From NCBI GenBank assembly GCA_044371535.1, contig JBILTL010000121.1, positions 1-6,125 of the forward strand: a DNA stretch of 6,125 nt, written 5' to 3'. The notes under the pieces were generated by a model that worked only from the letters and a program-made list of their open reading frames with translations, was not told the origin of the DNA and did no database searches. Numbering within the stretch: the stretch's first letter is position 1; every line of letters begins with the position of its first letter. A program made the position numbers and the translations under genes. The DNA comes from CAIZGX01 sp044371535. GTDB lineage: Bacteria > Bacteroidota > Bacteroidia > Flavobacteriales_D > Sanyastnellaceae. Shown in pieces: positions 1 through 6,125 of this stretch.

Positions 1-57
1 GGCGAATGTCTGCGACGAATGTTCTCTGAACGAATGCCGTTGGCGAATGTCTTCGAC
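1..57 (+). repeat. GAAT-hairpin repeat series, left (plus-oriented) half
   Basis: Four head-to-tail units are seen, each a GAAT followed directly by a perfect short inverted repeat with a 3-base loop. They are GAAT 4-7 with GTC-TGC-GAC (8-16), GAAT 17-20 with GTTC-TCT-GAAC (21-31), GAAT 32-35 with GCC-GTT-GGC (36-44), and GAAT 45-48 with GTC-TTC-GAC (49-57). Stem bases and loops differ between units while pairing is always kept. Bases 1-3 (GGC) look like the right arm of another hairpin cut by the window edge, so the series probably continues to the left. Units 1 and 4 are near copies (1-18 and 42-59 differ at one position). No coding function is apparent. The pattern is directly visible; its function and mobility are unknown. 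Confidence 0.8.
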
Positions 58-87
58 GATATTAATTGCTACTTCTTAATTAGGAAC

Positions 88-157
88 GTCACAGACATTC
101 GCGAAGCATTCGCCCTTCGGGCATTCGTGTTTGCACATCAGTTGCTCCGCAACATTC
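88..157 (-). repeat. GAAT-hairpin repeat series, right (minus-oriented) half
   Basis: This is the same unit design read on the minus strand, so the two halves converge on an AT-rich centre (58-87). Minus-strand GAAT appears as ATTC at 154-157, 123-126, 108-111 and 97-100. The paired arms, given in plus-strand bases, are GTTGC/GCAAC (141-153, loop TCC), GCCC/GGGC (112-122, loop TTC), GC/GC (101-107, loop GAA) and GTC/GAC (88-96, loop ACA). A degenerate extra unit may lie at 127-140: GTG/CAC with a 4-base loop, preceded by TGAT on the minus strand. Aligned with the left half this gives an imperfect palindrome spanning about 16-127, in which equivalent stems differ in sequence but still pair (GTTC/GAAC against GCCC/GGGC). 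Confidence 0.78.
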
Positions 158-230
158 TTCCCTTTTCTTCCCCTCTCTTAACTTCTCTTACCTGAGAACC
201 ATCCTTTCAATTAATCAGTATATTCGCTTC
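155..230 (+). other. pyrimidine-rich leader before the oxidoreductase gene
   Basis: Bases 155-179 are all C or T, and 182-189 are again pure pyrimidine; the rest to 230 is AT-rich. I see no TAnnTTTG element of the Bacteroidota type, no clear sigma70-like pair and no Shine-Dalgarno sequence before the ATG at 231. The tract could be an unstructured 5' leader or spacer between the repeat and the gene. The promoter of the 231-3247 unit therefore remains unassigned; it may lie in the AT-rich centre of the repeat or left of the window. Confidence 0.4.
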
Positions 231-2525
231 ATGAGAAACGTCCGAATAGTACCGCCTGCAACACTTACAGGCATTCGCTTGAAACACCTCAAAGACGCAG
301 CATGCGGAGTGCCCGCTATTACTTCAACCTTTAAACACATTGCCGATGAAATGGGCATGATCAAAGGTTGGAAACTGCTGCAAAAATTAAATCAAAAAGA
401 CGGAGTCGATTGCCCAGGTTGCGCTTGGCCAGACCCTACACATAGATCAAAACTCGGAGAATACTGCGAGAACGGTGCAAAGGCCATTGCCGAAGAAGCA
501 ACCGAAAAACGATGCACTCCCGATTTCTTCGCGAAACATTCCGTGGAAGAAATGAGCGAATGGAGCGATTATATCATTGGAAAAAGCGGACGCATAACAA
601 ACCCCATGTTCCTTGAAAAAGGAAGCAGCAAATACAAACCTGTTTCTTGGGATTTCGCCTTTAGTCGCATTGCGCAAGAGCTTGACAATTGCACCACTCC
701 AGACGAAGCGGTATTCTACACTTCAGGAAGAACAGGAAACGAAGCAGCTTTTTTGTATCAACTCTTCGTTCGAAAATTCGGAACCAACAACCTCCCAGAT
801 TGCAGTAACCTTTGTCATGAAAGTTCCGGACGTGCACTTTTCGAGGCCATCGGAATTGGAAAGGGAACAGTTAAATTGGAAGACTTATACATTGCAGATG
901 CCATTTTGGTAATCGGACAAAACCCAGGAACCAATCATCCGCGTATGATGGCTGCGCTTTCAAAGTGCAAAGCCAACGGAGGAAAGATCATACACATCAA
1001 TCCACTTCCGGAAGTGGGTACAACGAAGTTCATTGACCCGCAAAGCCCGATTGAAATTCTAAAAGGAGGAACGCAACTTGCAGATCATTTCCTGCAAGTG
1101 AGAGTGGGCGGTGACCATGCCTTGTTAAAGATGATTGGACATTATCTGAAAACACTGGAACAAGAAGTTGGAGGTGTGCTCGATCAGAATTTTATTGAAG
1201 AAAAGACAGAGGGATTCATCAAGTACTGGAACAGTCTCGACGAAGTGAATCTCGACGAGTGTTCTGAAATCAGCGGTATACCGAAGGCAAAAGCTTTCGA
1301 AATTGCGGAACTCATTTCCAAAAAGAAAAATATTATTTCGTGCTGGGCAATGGGGCTTACCCAACAGAAAAAGGCCGTTGCTATTATTCAAGAAGTCGTA
1401 AACATACATTTGGCTTTAGGGGCTATCGGAAAACCAGGAGCGGGACTCTGTCCCGTTCGCGGACATTCGAATGTGCAAGGCGATAGAACCATGGGTATTG
1501 CAGAAAAACCTTGGGAATCTTTTTCGTTGGCACTTGAGAACAGATATAATTTCAATGCTCCAAGACATCACGGTTATGATGCCGTTGAAGCCATTCAGGC
1601 CATGTCTGACGATAAGGTGAAAATCTTTATAGGAATGGGAGGGAACTTCGTTTCTGCAACGCCTGACAGTGTATTCACAGGAAAGGCAATGCAACGTGTG
1701 GCTCTAACCGTTCATGTTTCCACTAAGCTTAATCGTTCGCATTTGGTAACGGGTGAAGAAGCTTTGATACTTCCGAGTTTAGGAAGAACTGAAATTGATA
1801 TACAAGAAGGCGGAGAACAATTCGTGACCGTTGAAAATTCCATGGGAATCGTGCACCGTTCTCGTGGCACCATTCAACCTGCTTCAGAATTCTGTATGAG
1901 TGAACCTGCAATCGTTTGCGAAATTGGAAATGCTTGCAAAAAGACTTCTGACTTGCCTTGGAAAAAATGGAGAACCAATTACGATTTAATACGTGATGAG
2001 ATTGAAGCCATTATTCCTGGATTCAATAATTTCAATGAACGTGTTCGAGGCGCAGACGGATTCTATCTTCCAAACGGACCGCGTGAAGGCAGATTCACCA
2101 CACCTTCGGGAAAAGCACATTTCAACACAGAGCCTCTTCAGCACATAGAAATTCCAACGGGACATTATGTGCTCATGACCATTCGTACACACGATCAATT
2201 CAACACAACGGTTTATGGTCTGGACGATCGCTACCGTGGAGTAGAGAACGAACGTCGCGTGTTAATGATGAATGAAGAAGATATTCTTGCGGCTGGATTT
2301 CAACACAAAGAATTGGTGAATATTATTTCGGTGCATGAAGAGGTAGAGCGCAAAGCAATTAAGTTTCACATTATTCCGTACGATATTCCGAAAGGATGCG
2401 TAGGGACTTATTTTCCGGAAACGAATTGCTTGGTTCCATTGCATCACACTGCCGATAGAAGCAATACGCCAATCAGCAAATTCTTAATTGTTCGGTTCGA
2501 AAAATACAACGGAGAGGAGGGATGA
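231..2525 (+). CDS. YdeP/FdhA-like molybdopterin-dependent oxidoreductase
   Basis: A 764-residue molybdopterin oxidoreductase alpha subunit of the formate-dehydrogenase-like YdeP group (TIGR01701 type); the length fits the family. The N-terminus has the DCPGCAWPD motif (60-68) and CENG (79-82), probable Fe-S ligands. CHESSG (195-200) places C195-H196 where formate dehydrogenase H has Sec-His, so C195 is the likely Mo ligand. GQNPGTNHPRMM (229-240), RGHSNVQGDRTMG (410-422) and STKLNRSH...LPSLGRTE (497-521) are typical molybdopterin-binding motifs. The C-terminal dinucleotide-binding domain starts near 645 (LMTIRTHDQFNTTVYG). No Tat signal or membrane segment is seen, so it is probably cytoplasmic. 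ATG 231 is the first ATG after an in-frame stop at 81-83. The substrate is unknown: E. coli YdeP is linked to acid resistance, and formate activity should not be assumed. No FdhD or electron-transfer subunit lies in the window. The stop overlaps the next start. Confidence 0.93.
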   Translation: MRNVRIVPPATLTGIRLKHLKDAACGVPAITSTFKHIADEMGMIKGWKLLQKLNQKDGVDCPGCAWPDPTHRSKLGEYCENGAKAIAEEATEKRCTPDFFAKHSVEEMSEWSDYIIGKSGRITNPMFLEKGSSKYKPVSWDFAFSRIAQELDNCTTPDEAVFYTSGRTGNEAAFLYQLFVRKFGTNNLPDCSNLCHESSGRALFEAIGIGKGTVKLEDLYIADAILVIGQNPGTNHPRMMAALSKCKANGGKIIHINPLPEVGTTKFIDPQSPIEILKGGTQLADHFLQVRVGGDHALLKMIGHYLKTLEQEVGGVLDQNFIEEKTEGFIKYWNSLDEVNLDECSEISGIPKAKAFEIAELISKKKNIISCWAMGLTQQKKAVAIIQEVVNIHLALGAIGKPGAGLCPVRGHSNVQGDRTMGIAEKPWESFSLALENRYNFNAPRHHGYDAVEAIQAMSDDKVKIFIGMGGNFVSATPDSVFTGKAMQRVALTVHVSTKLNRSHLVTGEEALILPSLGRTEIDIQEGGEQFVTVENSMGIVHRSRGTIQPASEFCMSEPAIVCEIGNACKKTSDLPWKKWRTNYDLIRDEIEAIIPGFNNFNERVRGADGFYLPNGPREGRFTTPSGKAHFNTEPLQHIEIPTGHYVLMTIRTHDQFNTTVYGLDDRYRGVENERRVLMMNEEDILAAGFQHKELVNIISVHEEVERKAIKFHIIPYDIPKGCVGTYFPETNCLVPLHHTADRSNTPISKFLIVRFEKYNGEEG
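2511..2524 (+). promoter_or_regulatory. Shine-Dalgarno and ATGA coupling site for plsC
   Basis: A purine run (2511-2521) with GGAG at 2511-2514 sits 7 bases before the ATG at 2522. A second GGAGG at 2516-2520 is almost adjacent to the ATG. The run also encodes the last residues (GEEG) of the upstream oxidoreductase, whose TGA (2523-2525) overlaps the ATG. This indicates translational coupling and supports 2522 as the start. It stands out because the other gene starts in the window show no such sequence. Confidence 0.75.
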
Positions 2526-3247
2526 TTTCAAAAGTTTTGTGGTTTCCAATTAATATCCTTCAGCTTTTATTGTTAATGGTTTGGACCATTTTCTGTGGCA
2601 TTTTCGGGATGGTATTCGCACTTTCAACCAACCCTACGTACTCGCACAGAATAATGGGTTACTACATTTTTTCGCCTATGACTTTGGCCATTTCTATGGT
2701 GCGCGTGAAGGCGAAGGGACTGGAAAATATTTTAGACGAACCTGCTATATATGCGGCCAATCATGCTTCGCAATTAGATATACCCATTATCTGCACACGC
2801 ATTAATCGCCCTTTGTTTTTTATTGGAAAAGTTGAGCTGAAAAAGATTCCGATTTTAAGTCAGTACATGAAAATTGTAGGAATGATTTTCGTTGATCGGA
2901 AAAACAGAGAACGTGCTATGGCCAGCATGCGAACTGCCATTCAAGACATTCAAGGAGGGAAAAGTATTGCAGCATTTCCTGAAGGCACACGAACGAAAAC
3001 AGGAGAACTCTTGCCTTTCAAAAAGGGTGTTTTTACCATTGCGAAGGAAGGGAGAATTCCAATCGTTCCCATCGCTGTAATCGGAAGTGCAAAAGCTCTG
3101 GCCAGCGGTAGTTTTTTTCTTCGTCCAGCAACCGTTGAAATTAGAATCTTACCCGCTTTGAAAGGCGATGATTTTTTCAATATGAGCATTGAAGAAATGG
3201 CGAATCATACGCGCAATCTTATTCAACAAGAAATAGAAAAAAGTTAG
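2522..3247 (+). CDS. plsC: 1-acyl-sn-glycerol-3-phosphate acyltransferase (PlsC family)
   Basis: A 241-residue membrane-associated acyltransferase, the usual length for PlsC. It is expected to transfer an acyl group to lysophosphatidic acid, giving phosphatidic acid for phospholipid synthesis at the inner membrane. A hydrophobic N-terminal segment (about 5-34) is a membrane anchor. Motif I is NHASQLD (80-86), with H81 and D86 as the catalytic pair. Motif II runs from GK (102-103) to VDR (124-126), with S113 where many family members have glycine. Motif III is FPEGTR (152-157) and motif IV is VPIAV (182-186). All key residues are intact. It overlaps the upstream oxidoreductase gene by 4 bases and is probably co-transcribed and translationally coupled with it. 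Its stop (TAG, 3245-3247) overlaps the stop of the opposing tamL-like gene. The family is certain; a paralogue acting on a different lysophospholipid or an ornithine-lipid precursor cannot be excluded. Confidence 0.93.
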   Translation: MISKVLWFPINILQLLLLMVWTIFCGIFGMVFALSTNPTYSHRIMGYYIFSPMTLAISMVRVKAKGLENILDEPAIYAANHASQLDIPIICTRINRPLFFIGKVELKKIPILSQYMKIVGMIFVDRKNRERAMASMRTAIQDIQGGKSIAAFPEGTRTKTGELLPFKKGVFTIAKEGRIPIVPIAVIGSAKALASGSFFLRPATVEIRILPALKGDDFFNMSIEEMANHTRNLIQQEIEKS

Positions 3248-5817
3248 AAAGGAAATCCCAACCCTAAGTTCAATACGGGTTGAAGTTTGAATGTGCTAGG
3301 AGCATTATTCACGTTGGAAAGAAAAGCGTTGTACTCATCTTTTCCTTGCCACAACCATTTTTCACCGTCGATTTTCAAAGGATCTCTCAATGGAATTCCT
3401 ACGTCCATTCGAACAATAAAGAAGTCGAAATCTAAACGCAATCCGGCTCCTGCTCCAATAGCAAACTCTTTGTGAAATCGATTTTTATCAAACTCTGCCC
3501 CTGGACGGCTATTGTCCACATTCGCTAACCAAATATTTCCGGCATCTACGAAGAATGCAGCTTGGAACATATGCGTAATCTTAAATCTATATTCCGCATT
3601 GAATTCGAGTTTAATGTCACCAATGTTATTGAAAGAACGGACAAGAGTTGTGTCACGAAAACTTCCTGGCCCGAGGGTTCTTGCTTGCCATGCACGCAGA
3701 CCGTTCGCACCACCGCTGAAATAACTTTTTTCGAAAGGAAGTGAAGGCAGATTTTTAAGTGGGATTCCTACACCGATGAATGCACGGAAAGCGAATTTGT
3801 TGCGATCGTCAGATTGCGTGAAGTACCGCACATCGTGATCAGACTTAACGTATTGGGCAAATCGAATGTTGTTGATTTCATAGCTGCCCAAAGAATCTGT
3901 AGAGACGTTGGGTAAACGTTGGTAAACAGCACGAAGTAAGTTTCCAGCACCTTCAATAATGTTACCGCGGTAATAGAATGAACGCGGCTGATTACCGTCT
4001 TTTTGCGTGTTTACAGTAAAACCTAATCGTGATGCAAGAATCAAATGGTCTTGATAACTGTTCGCTAAATAGCTATCGTTCAAAGATCCCAACCATTGAT
4101 CGAATGCAGGTGAGCGATCTATTTTAATAACACTTAATTCAGCCCATTCAATGTCGAAAGAAGAAACTGTTTCTGGATTTTCAATGAAGGTCCAACCGAA
4201 ACTCACTTGTGAAAGTGTTCGCGTGTAATCGGGTCTGCGTTGATAGTTTAATCCAGCATGAAGCGTGGTTTTCGGGTCGTTACTTCGACTGGTCTTTGCA
4301 AGATCCCTTGGAAACAAACGAGGTGAAACCAAATTCAATTCAGGTCCAATCTCAAACGTGTTCAATTGAAAAGCGCGTTGCACAATTTGGTCTCCTGTGC
4401 TTGTTGAAGCTGATCCTCCACCCAAGACTTGCGATGCTTCAGCACCGACAACGGTCTTAAATTCAAACGACTCTGCGCCACGAAATACATTGCGATGCTT
4501 GTAAATGAAGTTGCCGTAAATACCCATGTTACCCGCTCTATTGGTAACACGCGGATCGAAACTCAATGCTTGTTTTTTATTTGGAGCCAAGAGCACTTTA
4601 ACGTCCAACAGTGCTTGTCCAGTCTTCGCGTCGTTTCTTGGTGAAAGTTGAATGTTCACGGTTTTAAAGACACCCAATTGCGTGAAGCGTTTGTATGTCT
4701 CATCTAAATAACGCTGCTGATAAAGCTGTGTTTCTTTTACTTCAACGCGTCTATCGAGAATGACTGGTTTTACACAAGACAACCCATTACTGAATATATC
4801 CAAACCTTTGTACTCAATGGTATCAGTCGGTATCTCATTTGGATTTAATGGGTCGAAGGATGTGTTGAATGAAATGTTACCGATGTAAAATTTACGGTGT
4901 GGCAACGTTTTTCCTGTGAAGTTTCCATAGCCATCAAGGGCCTTTTGATTCAACACCGTAAGTTTAACATTTACTTCTTTCGGTGAGGTTACGGTGTCTA
5001 GTTGATAGATAATGTAATCAGGAATGAATTCGTAAAATCCTTCATTGGCCAGGAGTAGCGTAATTCGACTACGCTCGGCGTCTAGATTTTCTACACGAAA
5101 GCGTTCGCCTGATTTTACTAAACTCTTTTCTTTGAGTTTAGGGAGTTGCTTCTGAATATTAGCATCCTCAGTGCTCCATTCAACATTTTTTATCGTGTAG
5201 AGATCTTTCAGTTCGACATGGTAAACGACATTGCTTTTTTTACCTGCCTTCCAAAAAAAACTCTTCTCGGAATTAATTACACTTTCACCTTTTACTTCAG
5301 CATTAAAGTATCCGTTTTTGCGCAAGTAAATTTCCATTTGTCGCGCACCTTTATTCATCAACACAGTGTCTAACAACACAGGCGGTTCGCCAACGGTATA
5401 GGCCAACCAAGGCCACAATCCGTTACACTTCTTAGGGTCTTTGTGCTTTTTGTTTTTGCGCGTTTCTTTGTCGTAGCGCTTCTTATTTATTCTCGCACAA
5501 CGCTTATCAATGCGCAACAGCGAACGCTCTAAGAAAATATTTGGAACAAACGTATTCAAACGCATATTCAATCGAAACATCAAAGTCTTTCGATTGGGTT
5601 TAAGCTTAGTCAAATACAAGAGCTCGTCGGCGCTTACATCGGTAACCGTAAGTAAGTCGTTCTTATATCCAATGAAATCGACCTTGTGATCTTCGAAGTA
5701 AATTTCGCCCTCGCCTAAATTGTTTTGAATGGTGCAAGAAGAATAGGCAATAGCAATTAATCCACAAATAAGAATTTGCGTTAACCTGCTTTTCTGAAAA
5801 ATCTTCTTTTGCATCAT
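3244..5817 (-). CDS. tamL: TamL-like outer-membrane assembly lipoprotein (BamA/TamA barrel family)
   Basis: An 857-residue Omp85-superfamily protein, probably the Bacteroidota TamA counterpart TamL, inserting or assembling proteins at the outer membrane. The N-terminus is a lipoprotein signal: basic start, hydrophobic 14-25, then SSC with C28 as the lipidated cysteine (the -3 residue is Y rather than the usual L). Periplasmic POTRA-like regions cover about 36-410, including KPNRKTLMFRLNMRL (73-87), a GYFNAEV repeat end (169-175) and LGVFKTVNIQLSP (381-393). The barrel starts near 416 (ALSFDPRVTNRAG). GGANGLRAWQARTLGPGSF (702-720) matches the conserved loop-6 region of BamA-type barrels, followed by FVDAGNIW (756-763). 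The chain ends in an aromatic (GLGFPF), as a beta-signal should. A lysine-rich stretch (106-133) between C107 and C131 is noteworthy. ATG 5817 is followed at once by a second ATG, so either could start. No tamB follows; plsC faces it instead. A general BamA/TamA paralogue is the alternative. Confidence 0.88.
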   Translation of the reverse strand: MMQKKIFQKSRLTQILICGLIAIAYSSCTIQNNLGEGEIYFEDHKVDFIGYKNDLLTVTDVSADELLYLTKLKPNRKTLMFRLNMRLNTFVPNIFLERSLLRIDKRCARINKKRYDKETRKNKKHKDPKKCNGLWPWLAYTVGEPPVLLDTVLMNKGARQMEIYLRKNGYFNAEVKGESVINSEKSFFWKAGKKSNVVYHVELKDLYTIKNVEWSTEDANIQKQLPKLKEKSLVKSGERFRVENLDAERSRITLLLANEGFYEFIPDYIIYQLDTVTSPKEVNVKLTVLNQKALDGYGNFTGKTLPHRKFYIGNISFNTSFDPLNPNEIPTDTIEYKGLDIFSNGLSCVKPVILDRRVEVKETQLYQQRYLDETYKRFTQLGVFKTVNIQLSPRNDAKTGQALLDVKVLLAPNKKQALSFDPRVTNRAGNMGIYGNFIYKHRNVFRGAESFEFKTVVGAEASQVLGGGSASTSTGDQIVQRAFQLNTFEIGPELNLVSPRLFPRDLAKTSRSNDPKTTLHAGLNYQRRPDYTRTLSQVSFGWTFIENPETVSSFDIEWAELSVIKIDRSPAFDQWLGSLNDSYLANSYQDHLILASRLGFTVNTQKDGNQPRSFYYRGNIIEGAGNLLRAVYQRLPNVSTDSLGSYEINNIRFAQYVKSDHDVRYFTQSDDRNKFAFRAFIGVGIPLKNLPSLPFEKSYFSGGANGLRAWQARTLGPGSFRDTTLVRSFNNIGDIKLEFNAEYRFKITHMFQAAFFVDAGNIWLANVDNSRPGAEFDKNRFHKEFAIGAGAGLRLDFDFFIVRMDVGIPLRDPLKIDGEKWLWQGKDEYNAFLSNVNNAPSTFKLQPVLNLGLGFPF

Positions 5818-5858
5818 TTCTACAAATATCTATCGCATCTTTGTATAAATAAAATTTA
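5818..5858. promoter_or_regulatory. divergent 41-base promoter gap, tentative
   Basis: This AT-rich gap is all that separates two divergent start codons, so it or the adjacent coding ends should hold both promoters. On the plus strand CATCTTTG (5836-5843) matches the Bacteroidota -7 consensus TAnnTTTG except at the first base, with TTTTG at 5807-5811 as a possible -33 element, though the spacing (24) is long. On the minus strand GATATTTG (5830-5823) is a similar near match, but it lies only 5 bases from the tamL ATG and would give an almost leaderless message. Neither start has a Shine-Dalgarno sequence. Both element calls are weak. Confidence 0.3.
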
Positions 5859-6125
5859 ATGTCCATTTCCAAGAACGAAATCAAACTAATTCGCTCGTTG
5901 CAACAGAAGAAATTCAGAATGCAGGAGCAATTGTTCGTTGTGGAAGGAAGAAAGGCGGTAGAGGAAGCGTTAGGCTTTGAGTCTAGTGTTGTGAAGGTAT
6001 TTACTACGGACGAAGATTTTTCTTTGAAATTTCGCATTCCGCTTATTCATCAGCGTGACATGGAGCAGATTTCAAGTTTGACTCAACCGCCCGGATATTT
6101 GGCTGTTTTGAAACAGAAGAACTAT
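5859..6125 (+). CDS. TrmH/SpoU-family RNA 2'-O-methyltransferase, 5' part only
   Basis: The first 89 residues of an RNA methyltransferase are present; the reading frame is open to the window end and the gene is cut there. What is visible is the N-terminal substrate-binding domain of the SpoU/TrmH family, which presents rRNA or tRNA to the SAM-dependent knot domain lying beyond the window. The signatures are the basic KKFR (17-20), FVVEGRKAVEEAL (26-38), and SLTQPPGYLAVLK (73-85), matching the family pattern around a TPQGVLAV-like segment. An in-frame TAA at 5850-5852 lies just upstream, so ATG 5859 is the first possible ATG start. There is no Shine-Dalgarno sequence; the start is preceded by an A/T-rich stretch, as is common in Bacteroidota. 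It is divergent from the tamL-like gene with a 41-base gap. The RNA target cannot be told from this part. Confidence 0.87.
   Translation, partial: MSISKNEIKLIRSLQQKKFRMQEQLFVVEGRKAVEEALGFESSVVKVFTTDEDFSLKFRIPLIHQRDMEQISSLTQPPGYLAVLKQKNY

Noticed and set aside
101..153. GC-rich hairpins (112-122, 141-153) as a rho-independent terminator for an upstream gene
   Set aside because: Stems are only 4-5 bp and no T-run follows on either strand; they fit the repeat pattern better.
1..157. CRISPR-like array
   Set aside because: The constant word is only 4-6 bases, the spacers are 7-13 bases and palindromic, and the orientation flips halfway; there is no cas gene.
243..278. Extension of the GAAT-hairpin repeat into the first codons of the oxidoreductase gene (GAAT 244-247, ATTC 273-276 next to GCCTG/CAGGC)
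   Set aside because: The inverted pair at 254-272 has a 9-base loop and the words do not keep the unit spacing; it may be chance or a decayed remnant.
813..818. Selenocysteine at the Mo-ligand position, as in some formate dehydrogenases
   Set aside because: The codon for residue 195 is TGT (Cys), not TGA, and the frame is continuous from 231 to 2525.
613..912. 99-codon plus-strand frame inside the oxidoreductase gene
   Set aside because: It lies wholly within conserved molybdopterin-binding coding sequence in another frame and has no start signal of its own.
5663..6037. 124-codon minus-strand frame across the divergent gap
   Set aside because: It runs antisense through the conserved N-terminus of the RNA methyltransferase and out of frame through the lipoprotein signal of the TamL-like gene; its product has no recognisable features.

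Overview
The window looks like a gene-dense piece of a Bacteroidota chromosome, probably from the Flavobacteriia side. The evidence is a TamA/BamA-type barrel carried as a lipoprotein (the TamL form typical of this phylum), AT-leaning coding sequence, A/T-rich start contexts with little Shine-Dalgarno signal at most genes, and very short intergenic gaps. No replication, phage, plasmid or transposase gene is present.

Layout. Bases 1-157 hold an unusual non-coding repeat: two convergent series of a GAAT tetranucleotide, each followed by a tiny perfect hairpin, mostly with a 3-base loop. The series flank an AT-rich centre, and the left one runs off the window edge. A pyrimidine-rich leader (about 155-230) follows. 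Then comes a two-gene plus-strand unit: a YdeP/FdhA-like molybdopterin oxidoreductase (231-2525) and a PlsC-type acyltransferase (2522-3247), joined by an ATGA stop/start overlap with a strong Shine-Dalgarno sequence. Convergent to it, with stop codons overlapping by 4 bases, is a minus-strand TamL-like outer-membrane lipoprotein with POTRA-like regions and a 16-stranded-type barrel (3244-5817). A 41-base divergent gap (5818-5858) separates it from the start of a TrmH/SpoU-family RNA methyltransferase (5859 to the window end, N-terminal domain only).

How the genes relate. PlsC makes phosphatidic acid for membranes and TamL is an envelope-biogenesis protein, so both concern the cell envelope, but they lie on opposite strands and need not be co-regulated. 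The oxidoreductase is a soluble redox enzyme of unknown substrate. Its tight coupling to plsC is a transcription/translation arrangement without an obvious biochemical link. No FdhD, partner redox subunit or TamB is visible. The most unusual sequence here is the GAAT-hairpin repeat at the left edge.
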